The notes under the pieces: generated by a model
The model's database searches: none
Told to the model about the DNA's origin: nothing
The model's input: only the letters and a program-made list of their open reading frames with translations
Part shown: one piece after another, positions 17,208 to 26,715 of the stretch
How positions within the stretch are numbered: the stretch's first letter is position 1
Layout of the letters: the number at the start of each line of letters is the position of its first letter
Made by a program: the position numbers and the translations under genes
Assembly: GCA_046329515.1 (NCBI GenBank)
Contig: JAXLUM010000004.1
Span: 310,001 to 374,000, forward strand
DNA: 64,000 nt
Source: Bog-950 sp046329515
GTDB lineage: Bacteria; Bacteroidota; Bacteroidia; Chitinophagales; LD1
Direction of reading: 5' to 3'

Positions 17208-18689
17208 TTAGCCAAAAATGAGGAAGTCGAACAGCCAATTACCTAAAGTGCACATAAACAGCGTTAGCAAAATAACACCTACAAAGTCCAGCACTATTCC
17301 CGCTTTCATCATCTCCTTGGTATCTATTTCGCCGGTGCCATAAACAATAGTGTTTGCCGCTGTAGCTACCGGCAACATGTATCCCATACTGGCGGCAAAG
17401 GTGGCTGTAAGCATCAGCAATAAAGGGTTAATGTTAAGCGTTGCCGCTAAAGGAATAAGCACCGGCAATACCAATTGAATACTGGCCGTGTTGCTGGCAA
17501 ACTCACTTAACACCGTTACCAGTAGTATTATACCCAGTAATATAAATACTGTAGGCGCACCGTTAAGCACCTGTAATTGGTTCGCCATCCATGCACTCAG
17601 TCCGCTGGTTTCAAAACCTTTGGCCATGGCAAAGCCTGCACCAAACAATAGAATAATATTCAGGGGTAGTTTACTTACATCCTTCCACTCCAAAATATTT
17701 TCGTCCTTGTTTTTTGCAGAAGGCAGTATAAACAAGAACAGCGCAGTAAAAATTACAACGGAACTATCTTTTATATAAGCGGCATACTTACCAAACAACA
17801 ATGGCGCCCAACCGGGTATGGTAACAAACCCCAGGTCAAGGTTTTCGCGGAAGAACCAGAGCAGTACCGTAACTGCAAAAAGCGCTAATACTATTATCTC
17901 TTCCATACCCATTTGCCCCAGGCTTTTGCGCTGCTCATGTATACTCTGCATGTTGAACGGGTGGTTAATTCGCTCAGGTATAAACATGCGCTTTAGTATA
18001 AAGTAGGCGCAAATCAAAAAGGTGAAGGAGAAGGGCACGCCGAATAGCATCCAGTGTAAAAAGTCAATTTTCTGCCCGGCGGGAAACTCCCGGTTATACA
18101 TACCAAAGAAAATCATATTGGGCGGCGTGCCTACCAGCGTACCCATTCCGCCAATAGTGGCAGCAAACGATAGCCCCAATAGAATAGCGCTGCTCGCACC
18201 CTTGCGCACATCTTCGTGGTAAATATCCTTTTGGTTTATTATGGCCATAACAGCCGCTATCAGCATCATTACAGTAGCCGTATTGCTAACCCACATGCTT
18301 ATTATATAGGCGGTAAGCATTACACCCATCAATACTTTTGATGGTTTATTGCCCATTAAAATAATAATGCGGTAAGCAAGCCTTTTGTGCAGGCCCCATT
18401 TCTCCATTGCATAGGCCAGGAAGAAGCCCCCCATAAAAAGGAAGATTATCTGGTCCATGTATTGCATGGCGGCCTCTTCTGTTTTCATAATGCCTAGCGC
18501 GGGCATTAACAAAAAAGGCAAAAGGGAAGTAACACCTAAATGAAGGGCTTCGGTTAACCACCAAACTGCTACCCACACTACTACAAGGCCCATTAAGCGG
18601 GCCTCTTGTGGCACGCCGCTATGGCTTAGCCAAAGGTAGGCGCCAAAGGCTAACACAGGTCCGGCTGCTATGCTTAACCATTTTTTCAT
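17208..18689 (-). CDS. SLC13/DASS family sodium:anion symporter
   Basis: A 493-aa inner-membrane carrier with about 11-12 hydrophobic segments. It carries the two Ser-Asn-Thr substrate and sodium motifs of the divalent-anion:Na symporter family, WVSNTATVMML in the first half and FASNTASIQLVLP in the second, together with GGMGTLVGTPPNMIFF. Likely substrates are C4-dicarboxylates or sulfate; the sequence does not decide between them. It is a single gene, convergent on the beta-helix gene with a shared terminator. Confidence 0.9.
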   Translation of the reverse strand: MKKWLSIAAGPVLAFGAYLWLSHSGVPQEARLMGLVVVWVAVWWLTEALHLGVTSLLPFLLMPALGIMKTEEAAMQYMDQIIFLFMGGFFLAYAMEKWGLHKRLAYRIIILMGNKPSKVLMGVMLTAYIISMWVSNTATVMMLIAAVMAIINQKDIYHEDVRKGASSAILLGLSFAATIGGMGTLVGTPPNMIFFGMYNREFPAGQKIDFLHWMLFGVPFSFTFLICAYFILKRMFIPERINHPFNMQSIHEQRKSLGQMGMEEIIVLALFAVTVLLWFFRENLDLGFVTIPGWAPLLFGKYAAYIKDSSVVIFTALFLFILPSAKNKDENILEWKDVSKLPLNIILLFGAGFAMAKGFETSGLSAWMANQLQVLNGAPTVFILLGIILLVTVLSEFASNTASIQLVLPVLIPLAATLNINPLLLMLTATFAASMGYMLPVATAANTIVYGTGEIDTKEMMKAGIVLDFVGVILLTLFMCTLGNWLFDFLIFG

Positions 18690-18831
18690 GCGGGCTTAGT
18701 GGTTTAGTATGCTATGTTAAACTACTTTAGGCACTAAGCGAATTTTTGTGGATGTTAAATGGATAATTTTCTACCGGTAAAATTCCATGCACTGTGCAAT
18801 TGCCTATATTCACCCTCACAAAAATCAGAAC

Positions 18832-20952
18832 ATGAAAAGGCTATTTACCCTTTTTGCTTTTTTAATTACGGTTGGCGCCTTTGCGCAAACAGTTACGCAT
18901 GGTCCAATTGTTGGCGGCGTTAGCCCTTCTTCCTGCCGGGTATTCGTACGCACCAGTGCGGCTACAAACTTTACGGTTGAGTTAAGCACTACGCCGGCAT
19001 TCTCTACCATTGCCGCAAGCGCTTCATCCTCTACTGATGCAGCAAAAGATACCATTGCTATTGCCGATGTTACAGGCTTAAGTTCTGACACAAAGTATTA
19101 CGTGCGTGTTATGATTAACGGTAACCCTTCAGGCGATGTAGCTTCGTTTGAAACATTCCAAAATCCCGCAACCGCGGCACACCAGGTATTTGTAGGCGGC
19201 TCCTGCATTTATGATTTAACCTCTGCTGACTCTGCCCTGTTTGTTCGCGCCCGCGCGGATAACCCTAAAGCGTTTATTCAAATGGGCGATTGGGGCTACC
19301 CCGATGCTGACGAAGGCTGGTTCGATATATATTTTACCAATCCGCCAACCACCTGGGCTAAAACCTACAGTAAGGTGCAGGACATTTATAAAGAGCGCTA
19401 CGTAAGCCCAAGCCATTCTAACTTTTTAAAGCAGCAGGCGGTTGATTATGTATATGACGACCACGATTACATGAACGATGCAGCCGGTAAGGATGGCGCT
19501 TCGGGTTTTGTAATTAATGCATTTCAGGGTAAGCCGCTGGGTGCGCCCGAAAACTGGGATATGCCTGCCCAGGGCCGCGATAACTCTTTGTTGGGTTATC
19601 ATAACTGGTTCCCGGGCTATAGCCTTGTAGATAGCACCGAGGGCTTATATCACAGCTTCCGTTCAGGTAATGTTGAGTTTTTTGTATTGGATTTAAGAAG
19701 CATGCGTACGCCACAGGCTTTATCCATTAACTATATCAATAATCAATGGACGTACACCCCTCCGGCCGGTTACACCTTACTTGGTTCTAATCAATTAAAC
19801 TGGTTGTTCAACGGTTTACAGAATTCAACCGCTACATGGAAGATTTTAGTAAGCAGTGATGCTTATAACCTTGGTGGCCGTTTGGCTTATGATACCCTAC
19901 TGTTTAAAATAGGCAACGGTAATGTGCCTTACTGGGCGCCTGATGTTAATGGTATTACACTGCCAAACAAAGGCTATACCGCAGTACAGAATTTTGCGGA
20001 TAACTGGAGCGGCTACCGCGAAGAAGCTGATAGCCTGCTGCACTTTGTAATGAATAACAACATAAGCAATGTTTTTTTCATTAGTGCCGATTCGCACACT
20101 GTAGGTTTAGATGATGGCACTAACTCAGGTATACCGGAATTAAACAGCGGTAACCTGGCGAAGGCCAATTCACAGGACTGGCTCATCTATCAAAAATTTA
20201 TGGGCTTTAATATGTGGAATAAAGGAGGCAGCGGCCTTTGCGATCGGGACAATTTCGGTAGTACTTACGCCCGTGTAGAGGTATTCAATAACGATTCCAT
20301 GCGCTTAAGTGCGGTTGATGCCTCGGGTGCCGAGGTTGTCGGTTATACCTTTATGGCCAACACCCCTTATAAGTATAACCCGCTTTACCATGCTGACCGT
20401 TTACCTGTTGCTGCTAACGATGCTGTTAGTATGATTGAGAATGACACTACCACTATTACCGTATTAACTAACGACACCGACCCTGAAAACGAACCTTTGT
20501 ATGTAAATATTAAGAGCGGCCCTTCACACGGAACCGCCACAATGGATAACAACAATGTTATAACCTATATACCTGCGGCCAACTATGTTGGTACCGATAC
20601 CATTTACTACCGTGCCTGCGATAACTTTAATGCTACCTGCCCTAACTGCAGTAATGCCGTTGCGGTTATTAATGTAGCGCAAGAAACAGGCATCCGCAAT
20701 TTTGATGCAAGGTATTTTGCCAAGGTGTTTCCTGACCCGGCTGATGATGTATTGAAGGTGCAAACCAATGTAGATAAGGAAACCCTGCGCATTGAGTTGG
20801 TGAATACATTGGGCCAAAAGGTTATTACACAAAGCTTTACTACTAATGCAGGACTTAATGTTAAGCACCTTGCTGCCGGAGATTACATTTACACTATAAA
20901 AGGAGAAAAAAGCGGCCTGCTGAAGAGCGGCCACGTTAATATCCTGCATTGA
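18832..20952 (+). CDS. Secreted PhoD-like alkaline phosphatase with Ig-like domain and T9SS sorting domain
   Basis: About 706 aa: signal peptide (19 residues ending GAFAQ), a PhoD N-terminal fibronectin-like domain, the metallophosphatase core with VGGSCIYD, QMGDWGYPD, VYDDHDYMND and ISADSHTVG, then a tandem-type beta domain (VLTNDTDPENEPL ... GTDTIYYRACDN, about 540-610) and a T9SS type A C-terminal sorting domain (about 620-706). Metal-binding Asp, Tyr and His residues are retained, so it should be an active phosphomonoesterase or diesterase released at the cell surface. The start at 18832 is chosen over an in-frame ATG at 18787 because it gives the clean signal peptide. Confidence 0.88.
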   Translation: MKRLFTLFAFLITVGAFAQTVTHGPIVGGVSPSSCRVFVRTSAATNFTVELSTTPAFSTIAASASSSTDAAKDTIAIADVTGLSSDTKYYVRVMINGNPSGDVASFETFQNPATAAHQVFVGGSCIYDLTSADSALFVRARADNPKAFIQMGDWGYPDADEGWFDIYFTNPPTTWAKTYSKVQDIYKERYVSPSHSNFLKQQAVDYVYDDHDYMNDAAGKDGASGFVINAFQGKPLGAPENWDMPAQGRDNSLLGYHNWFPGYSLVDSTEGLYHSFRSGNVEFFVLDLRSMRTPQALSINYINNQWTYTPPAGYTLLGSNQLNWLFNGLQNSTATWKILVSSDAYNLGGRLAYDTLLFKIGNGNVPYWAPDVNGITLPNKGYTAVQNFADNWSGYREEADSLLHFVMNNNISNVFFISADSHTVGLDDGTNSGIPELNSGNLAKANSQDWLIYQKFMGFNMWNKGGSGLCDRDNFGSTYARVEVFNNDSMRLSAVDASGAEVVGYTFMANTPYKYNPLYHADRLPVAANDAVSMIENDTTTITVLTNDTDPENEPLYVNIKSGPSHGTATMDNNNVITYIPAANYVGTDTIYYRACDNFNATCPNCSNAVAVINVAQETGIRNFDARYFAKVFPDPADDVLKVQTNVDKETLRIELVNTLGQKVITQSFTTNAGLNVKHLAAGDYIYTIKGEKSGLLKSGHVNILH

Positions 20953-20978
20953 TGCTTCCGTCCAAAGCCTTAAATTTG
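20949..20978 (+). promoter_or_regulatory. Bacteroidota-type promoter of the marC gene
   Basis: TTG (20949-20951) and TAAATTTG (20971-20978) with a 19-base spacer fit the Bacteroidota consensus. The start codon lies eight bases after the element, giving an almost leaderless mRNA. The -33 part overlaps the end of the phosphatase gene. Confidence 0.5.
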
Positions 20979-20986
20979 CAAAGGCT

Positions 20987-21553
20987 ATGGAATTGAACTC
21001 AGTACTTACGGTAACCTTTACCTTGTTTGCGGTAATTGACATCATCGGCAGTTTGCCGGTAATTATTACGGTTAAAAACCGCGTACCTCATTTTAAACCC
21101 TGGTTAGCCACCTTTTCATCGGGCGCCTTAATGGTTTTCTTCCTTTTTATAGGCGAACGTTTTCTGAATGTAATGGGGGTAGATGTGCGCTCATTTGCCA
21201 TAGCGGGTTCCATTGTGCTGTTCATTCTGGCCCTGGAAATGATATTGGGCATTAACCTTTTTCGTACTAACCCTGATGAAGGCCGTGCAGGTAACTATGT
21301 GCCGGTGGCTTTTCCGCTTATTGCCGGTTCAGGCACATTAACCACTATACTATCGCTAAGGTCCGTTTATACCTCCACCGAAATACTGGTGGGTATAGGT
21401 ATCAACCTCATTATTGTTTACCTCGTTCTTCTATCCAGCGATTGGATAGAGGAGAAGCTGGGTGATACGGCCCTTGCCGCCATTAAAAGGTTCTTTGGGG
21501 TAATACTTTTAGCCATCTCCATCCGCATATTCACCAATTACATCAAATTCTGA
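20987..21553 (+). CDS. MarC family integral membrane protein
   Basis: A 188-aa inner-membrane protein with six predicted transmembrane helices. The MarC/UPF0056 pattern is seen in the N-terminal FTLFAVIDIIGSLPVII helix, the SSGALMVFF stretch, FAIAGSIVLFILALEMILG and the central VAFPLIAGSGTLTTIL loop with its conserved proline and glycines. The family was once linked to multiple antibiotic resistance, but that link was withdrawn; transport function is unknown. It looks monocistronic, with its own promoter element and a weak hairpin downstream. Confidence 0.9.
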   Translation: MELNSVLTVTFTLFAVIDIIGSLPVIITVKNRVPHFKPWLATFSSGALMVFFLFIGERFLNVMGVDVRSFAIAGSIVLFILALEMILGINLFRTNPDEGRAGNYVPVAFPLIAGSGTLTTILSLRSVYTSTEILVGIGINLIIVYLVLLSSDWIEEKLGDTALAAIKRFFGVILLAISIRIFTNYIKF

Positions 21554-21583
21554 AAACCGGGCCTTTAAGAAATGGCGGTTTTC
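21552..21583 (+). terminator. Weak hairpin downstream of the MarC gene
   Basis: An 8-bp stem (21552-21559 with 21576-21583) with a 16-base loop followed by AATTTTA. The T-run is short, so termination is only possible, not certain. Confidence 0.35.
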
Positions 21584-21645
21584 AATTTTAAGTAACTACT
21601 TACTTAAACCTAAAATACTATCTTTCGCCCCGCATAATTTACGCC

Positions 21646-23940
21646 ATGAAGCGATTATTACTTTCCTTATTTCTGTTGATTACTACACTTTCTGTTGCGT
21701 TGGCGCAGAAAGGCTCCATAAAAGGTTTTATTTACGACAAAGCAAGCGGCGAGGGAATCCCTTATGCTTCCGTTAAGGTAGATGGTTCTGATGTAGGCGC
21801 TTCTACTGACGACCAGGGCTTTTTCTATATCCCCAACCTTGATGTAAAAAGCTATAAGCTCATTTTTACTTACGTAGGCTATACCACACAGGAGCAAACC
21901 GTGGAAGTAAAGAAAAACCAAACCGTTAACCTTAAGATAAATATGGAACTTAAGGCTATTGAGTTGGGCGGTGTAGAAGTTAGTGCCGAAAAACAACAGA
22001 AGAAAACCGAATCGCGCGTATCTGTTATTTCTGTAACCCCCGGCGAAATGAAACGCCTGCCATCAGTAGGCGGCGAGCCCGATGTAGCTCAATACCTGCA
22101 GGTATTACCCGGTGTGGTTTCTACCGGCGACCAGGGCGGGCAAATCATCATACGTGGTGGCACGCCCATTCAAACTAAGTTTCTGTTGGATGGTATCACC
22201 ATTTATAATCCTTTCCACTCCATAGGTCTGTTCTCCATTTACGAAACCGATATTATTAAGAATGTGGATGTTTACACGGGTGGTTTCCCGGCGCAGTACG
22301 GCGGCCGTATATCGGCAGTTGTTGATGTAAGCACCCGCGATGGTAACCGTAAGAAGTTTAGCGGTAAAGTAGGTGCAAGTCCGTTTATGGCGCATGCTCT
22401 TTTAGAAATACCCATTATAAAACTGAAAGAAGGCAGAAAAACATCCGCCTCTTTAATTCTTAGCTCTAAGATTTCTTATCTGGACCAAAGTTCGAAAGCT
22501 ATTTATAAGTATGCCGATAAAAACGGTCTTCCGTATAACTTCTATGACTTCTACGGCAAGTTTTCACTTAGCACAGGGCAGGGTAGTAAGTTTAATATCA
22601 CCGGCTTTAACTTTAGAGATAATGCCAACTTTGCATCAGCAAGGTACCAGTGGAATACATTCGGCATAGGTGCTAATTTCATAGCAGTTCCTAAAAACTC
22701 TAACCTTTACTTCAACACGCATTTCAGTTATTCTCAATACGAAATTAAGTTAACTGAAGCCGACAATAAGCCGCGCCGTAGTTTAATAGGCGGCTTCGAT
22801 ATCGGTATGGATTTTAGCTATTACCTGAAAAATGGTGAGTTGAAATACGGTCTTAACGTAGAAGGTAACCGTACGGAATATTCATTCGTTAACCAGTTTA
22901 ACCAAAAGTACGAGCAGAATCAAAACACTACCGACCTTGGCGCTTACTTTACTTTGCATAAATACATTAAGCGTTTTGTTGTAGAGGCAGGCGGACGAAT
23001 TCAATACTACGGAAACATCAGCGCTTTTTCGGCTGAACCACGCCTTAGCATGAAGGTTAACGTAAATGATTACCTACGTCTGAAACTGGCCACCGGCATG
23101 TATTCGCAAAACTTTATCAGTTCAAAAAGCGACCGCGATGTGGTGAACCTGTTTACCGGTTTCCTTACGGGGCCTGATGAATCAGCTACCGACGCCACCG
23201 GTAAGTTATACGATAAAATACGCAACATGCAGCGCAGCGTGCATGGCATATTTGGTGTTGAATTGGACCTGCCCGGAAACGTAAGCTTTAACATTGAGCC
23301 CTACTATAAGTATTTCTGGCACCTGTTTAACATTAACCGCTTTAAGCAGTTTAACAGCGACCCTAACTGGTTGTTAGAAAAAGGCGACGCCTACGGCCTG
23401 GATATTATGGGTAAGTGGGAATACAAAGGGCTATACCTGTATGCTACTTACAGCCTTGCGTGGACACACCGTAACGATGGCGGACAGGTTTATCCTCCGC
23501 ACTTTGACCGCCGCCACAACGTAAACCTTATGGCAAGCTATACCTTTGGTAAAAAGAAGGACTACGAAATATCTGCCCGTTGGAATTATGGTTCGGGCTT
23601 CCCATTCACCCAAACACAGGGCTTTTATGAGAATCTTAACTTCAGCAACGGTATAAGCACCAACTATACTACTGATAACGGCAGCCCTAACACCAATAAC
23701 CCTAACCTGGGAATTTTGTATGACAGCAAAATAAACGGCGGTCGCTTACCGGCTTATCACCGTTTAGATATCTCTTTCCGTAAAATCTTCAACATTAAGG
23801 ATAAGTTGAAAATTGAACTGAGCGCCAGCGTATCAAATGTTTACAATCGCAAGAACATTTTCTACTTCGACCGTGTTACATTCAGCAGGGTAAACCAATT
23901 GCCGATTCTTCCAAGTATCGGCCTGTCGTTTGCCTTTTAG
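21646..23940 (+). CDS. TonB-dependent outer-membrane receptor with carboxypeptidase-regulatory domain
   Basis: A 764-aa outer-membrane protein. Signal peptide (about 20 residues, ALAQ), then a CarboxypepD_reg-like domain (GSIKGFIYDKASGEGIPYAS to about residue 100), a plug domain with QVLPGVVSTGDQGGQIIIRG and FLLDGITIYNPFHS, and a beta-barrel ending in the aromatic PSIGLSFAF. It is shorter than SusC proteins (about 1000 aa) and no SusD partner is present, so it is more likely a small-ligand or metal receptor than a glycan importer. The next genes, DUF6134, FKBP and reductase, follow closely on the same strand. Confidence 0.9.
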   Translation: MKRLLLSLFLLITTLSVALAQKGSIKGFIYDKASGEGIPYASVKVDGSDVGASTDDQGFFYIPNLDVKSYKLIFTYVGYTTQEQTVEVKKNQTVNLKINMELKAIELGGVEVSAEKQQKKTESRVSVISVTPGEMKRLPSVGGEPDVAQYLQVLPGVVSTGDQGGQIIIRGGTPIQTKFLLDGITIYNPFHSIGLFSIYETDIIKNVDVYTGGFPAQYGGRISAVVDVSTRDGNRKKFSGKVGASPFMAHALLEIPIIKLKEGRKTSASLILSSKISYLDQSSKAIYKYADKNGLPYNFYDFYGKFSLSTGQGSKFNITGFNFRDNANFASARYQWNTFGIGANFIAVPKNSNLYFNTHFSYSQYEIKLTEADNKPRRSLIGGFDIGMDFSYYLKNGELKYGLNVEGNRTEYSFVNQFNQKYEQNQNTTDLGAYFTLHKYIKRFVVEAGGRIQYYGNISAFSAEPRLSMKVNVNDYLRLKLATGMYSQNFISSKSDRDVVNLFTGFLTGPDESATDATGKLYDKIRNMQRSVHGIFGVELDLPGNVSFNIEPYYKYFWHLFNINRFKQFNSDPNWLLEKGDAYGLDIMGKWEYKGLYLYATYSLAWTHRNDGGQVYPPHFDRRHNVNLMASYTFGKKKDYEISARWNYGSGFPFTQTQGFYENLNFSNGISTNYTTDNGSPNTNNPNLGILYDSKINGGRLPAYHRLDISFRKIFNIKDKLKIELSASVSNVYNRKNIFYFDRVTFSRVNQLPILPSIGLSFAF

Positions 23941-23955
23941 GTAATCATACAAACT

Positions 23956-24537
23956 ATGAAGAACATCCTGCTGCTGCTTATTATATCCTGTTCGGCCATA
24001 TATGCTAAGGAAACCGCTACCTACGATATGATTCTGTGGGGCGATAAAGTGGGTAAAATGATTGTGACCCACGATGTAGCTGCCGATGGCACTGAAACCT
24101 ATTACATGGAAACACACAGCCGGGCAAAAGTGTTGTGGATTGATAAGGACGTTAGTACCTGGCTTACCTCCATTTACAAAAACGGTAAACTTGTTTCTTC
24201 AGTAGATAAGGAAATTGAAAACGGTAAAATTACCCGCTGGACCAATGTGAAGTTTAACGGAAACTCCTATTCGGTTGAGGGGTCAGGTGGCAAACGCACA
24301 TTTACTGAAGCCCCCGTATTTTCTATTTTAACCTTGTATTTTAAACCGGTTGCCGGTATTACGCGCATCTTTCATGAAGGAGAAGGTACTTTTTGCGAAT
24401 TGAAGAATACTGAACCCGGCACTTATGAATTTAAAGGCGAGGATGCCCGCAACGTTTACCATTACGTAAATGGCCGTTTAACTAATATGGAATTTCACGT
24501 TTCAATTGCCACTGTTAAGGCAGTTAGAACATCATAA
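23956..24537 (+). CDS. DUF6134 family secreted protein
   Basis: A 193-aa exported protein: signal peptide of about 16 residues (ending IYAKE), then a beta-rich domain with YDMILWGDKVGKMIVTH, a repeated pattern of short strands and an aromatic-rich centre. It matches what I know as DUF6134, a Bacteroidota family of unknown function. It lies 15 bases after the TonB receptor and nine before the FKBP gene, suggesting one transcript. Confidence 0.72.
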   Translation: MKNILLLLIISCSAIYAKETATYDMILWGDKVGKMIVTHDVAADGTETYYMETHSRAKVLWIDKDVSTWLTSIYKNGKLVSSVDKEIENGKITRWTNVKFNGNSYSVEGSGGKRTFTEAPVFSILTLYFKPVAGITRIFHEGEGTFCELKNTEPGTYEFKGEDARNVYHYVNGRLTNMEFHVSIATVKAVRTS

Positions 24538-24546
24538 ATAAGAACA

Positions 24547-24993
24547 ATGAGCGACTATCAAAAAAAGTTAGATGAAATGCGCCAACGCCAGGAGCAATTG
24601 CTTTTAATGGCAATGGGTGAATTTAAAGCCTACGTGCAGAAGTTCTTTCCTGAGGCCAAAGGCACCCCAAGCGGGCTGCATTATATAATTGAACAGGAGG
24701 GCAACGGTAAGGCGCCTAATAAACTACAGAATGTTGACGTGCATTACACCGGTATGCTTACCGATGGCACTATATTCGACAGCAGCTATGGCCGTAATAA
24801 ACCAATTACCTTTCCTTTAGGCGCAGGGCGCGTAATTAAGGGTTGGGACGAAGGCATTGCCCTTTTAACCGAAGGCGCTAAGGCTAAACTGATTATACCT
24901 TATTTTCTGGCTTATGGCGAACAGGGCCGCCCCCCTGTAATACCGGCTAAAGCAACCCTCATTTTTGAAGTTGAACTGGTGAAAGCCGGCTAA
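24547..24993 (+). CDS. FKBP-type peptidyl-prolyl cis-trans isomerase
   Basis: Catalyses proline isomerisation during protein folding. The 148 aa have a short N-terminal helix (residues 1-35) and one FKBP domain (about 40-148) with VHYTGMLTDGTIFDSS, VIKGWDEGIALLTEGAKAKL, PYFLAYGEQG and the closing PAKATLIFEVELV. The pocket residues Tyr, Phe, Asp and Trp are kept. There is no signal peptide or lipobox, so it appears cytoplasmic, unlike the many lipoprotein FKBPs of this phylum. Third in the receptor-led transcript. Confidence 0.93.
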   Translation: MSDYQKKLDEMRQRQEQLLLMAMGEFKAYVQKFFPEAKGTPSGLHYIIEQEGNGKAPNKLQNVDVHYTGMLTDGTIFDSSYGRNKPITFPLGAGRVIKGWDEGIALLTEGAKAKLIIPYFLAYGEQGRPPVIPAKATLIFEVELVKAG

Positions 24994-25034
24994 TAGCGCG
25001 CTATTTTTATTTTTGCGCGCCATAAATTTCCGCT

Positions 25035-26123
25035 ATGTCTAAGTTCCATAAATTAAAAGTGGCCGAAGTAAAAAGCGAAACTGCTGATGCGGTTTCCGTT
25101 TCTTTTGCCATACCCGAAGAGTTAAAAGCTAATTTCAATTATAAACCCGGCCAATACACAACCATTAAGCTGGTTGTAAATGGCGAGAATGTAAACCGCA
25201 GCTACTCCTTTTGCAGTTCACCTTTTCTTAATGAACTACCTACAATAGCAATTAAGCGCGTAGCAGGAGGGAGGGGGTCGAATTATATTAACGACAACTT
25301 CAAACCCGGTATTGAAGTGGAAGTGATGGAGCCTATGGGCAACTTCCATTCTGAACTTAATGCAGATAATGCAAAGCACTATGTATTGTTTGCAGGCGGT
25401 TCGGGGGTTACTCCGGTTATCTCTATACTAAAATCAGTTTTGGTTAAGGAACCTAAGAGCAAAGTGACTTTGTTTTATGGCAACCGTAACGAAAACAGCA
25501 TAATTTTTAAAGACCGCCTTAGCCATTTAGCAGCACAATACGCTGATAGATTAAAGGTGGTGCATGTGTTTGATGCTCCGCTTGACAGCGGTTACAAGTA
25601 TGCCGGCTTTATGGTTAAGGATATGGCCCTTCGCTTATTACGCGAAAACACCGACCTTAACTTTCAGCAGGCTGAATTTTTCATTTGCGGCCCTACGCCT
25701 ATGATGAAGGAAGTGGAAAGCGCTATTCAACTGTTGGGCATACCTAAAGAAAGAACACACATTGAATACTTTACGGCTAAGGCCGAAGAGGATAAACAGG
25801 CAGCCGGTGTAGGCGCTGCAACAGTTAGTGAAGTGCCTTTTACCGGTAAAACCAAAGTGAAAATTATTTACGATGGTAACACCCGCGAGTTTGAGGTAAG
25901 TGAAAAGGAAACTATACTGGAAGCTGCTTTAGACGCCGGTTACGATCCTCCGTATAGCTGTATGGTTGCTGCTTGTTGCACTTGCCGTGCAAAATTACTA
26001 AGCGGTAAAGTTGAAATGGACGACCGCGAAAGCCTTACCGATGCTGAAATCTCAAAGGGTTATGTGCTTACCTGCCAAAGCCATCCAAAGAGCCATGGTA
26101 TAGTGCTTAATTACGATATGTAA
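25035..26123 (+). CDS. Ferredoxin-NADP reductase-like oxidoreductase with C-terminal 2Fe-2S domain (PaaE-like)
   Basis: A 362-aa flavoprotein electron-transfer component. FAD-binding domain with NRSYSFCSSPF, NAD(P)-binding domain with FAGGSGVTPVISILKS and FFICGPTPMMKEVE, then a plant-type ferredoxin domain (about 270-362) with cluster motif C-x4-C-x2-C (SCMVAACCTC) and a fourth Cys in VLTCQSHP. An extra Cys lies directly after the second ligand. The architecture equals PaaE and other class IA-like reductases, which feed ring hydroxylases or desaturases, but no oxygenase gene is in the window. Last gene before a strong terminator. Confidence 0.9.
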   Translation: MSKFHKLKVAEVKSETADAVSVSFAIPEELKANFNYKPGQYTTIKLVVNGENVNRSYSFCSSPFLNELPTIAIKRVAGGRGSNYINDNFKPGIEVEVMEPMGNFHSELNADNAKHYVLFAGGSGVTPVISILKSVLVKEPKSKVTLFYGNRNENSIIFKDRLSHLAAQYADRLKVVHVFDAPLDSGYKYAGFMVKDMALRLLRENTDLNFQQAEFFICGPTPMMKEVESAIQLLGIPKERTHIEYFTAKAEEDKQAAGVGAATVSEVPFTGKTKVKIIYDGNTREFEVSEKETILEAALDAGYDPPYSCMVAACCTCRAKLLSGKVEMDDRESLTDAEISKGYVLTCQSHPKSHGIVLNYDM

Positions 26124-26135
26124 TTGTTGATTACT

Positions 26136-26180
26136 AAAAAGTAAAGCCATCCCTCTTACTGAAGGATGGCTTTACTTTTT
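26136..26180. terminator. Strong bidirectional terminator
   Basis: A 17-bp perfect inverted repeat (26136-26152 with 26164-26180) with an 11-base loop, A-rich on the left arm and T-rich on the right. It separates the convergent reductase and thioesterase genes and can end both transcripts. Confidence 0.9.
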
Positions 26181-26188
26181 TAGGGCTA

Positions 26189-26710
26189 TTAGGTGTTCGG
26201 CCCGAAGAATAATGCCTTTAATTCTTTAGCATCGCTCGCTTTCATGCGTCCTGCTAATACCAAGCGAAGTTCGCGGCGGCGCATAGCACCTTCATAATGG
26301 TCTTTATCTACTTCGGTTTCAGCTATTACGGGTGTAACTTTTTTGGGCTTACCGTTACTATCTAATGCCACAAAGGTATAGAACGCCTCATTGCACTTAT
26401 AGCGCGTTTGTGTAGGCAGGTTTTCTGCCCATACTTCAGCAAACAATTCCATTGAGGTGTTAAATGCGCGGGTAACTTTTGCTTCAATAGTTACTACATC
26501 GCCAAGTTTTATGGGGTTTTCCCAGCTAACATTATCAACTGAGGCGGTTACTACAATTGAATTACTGTGCTTGCCGCCTGCAATAGCACAGGCTATATCC
26601 ATCCAGTGCAAAATCTTTCCTCCACGCAAATTGCCAAGCGCATTTGTATCGTTTGGCAATACAATCTCTGTCATTATGGTGGTACTCTCTTTAGGTGTTT
26701 TTCCCTGCAT
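26189..26710 (-). CDS. Acyl-CoA thioesterase (hotdog fold)
   Basis: A 173-aa cytosolic hydrolase releasing CoA from acyl-CoA. A single hotdog domain of the BACH/YciA type is visible: NDTNALGNLRGGKILHWMD (with the conserved Asn and Asp), CAIAGGKHSNSIVVTAS, a VSWENPIKLGDVVTIEA strand pair and FVALDSNGKPKKVTP. Chain-length preference cannot be inferred. It is five bases downstream of the M16-like gene, so the two are probably co-transcribed. Confidence 0.9.
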   Translation of the reverse strand: MQGKTPKESTTIMTEIVLPNDTNALGNLRGGKILHWMDIACAIAGGKHSNSIVVTASVDNVSWENPIKLGDVVTIEAKVTRAFNTSMELFAEVWAENLPTQTRYKCNEAFYTFVALDSNGKPKKVTPVIAETEVDKDHYEGAMRRRELRLVLAGRMKASDAKELKALFFGPNT

Positions 26711-26715
26711 ATTAT

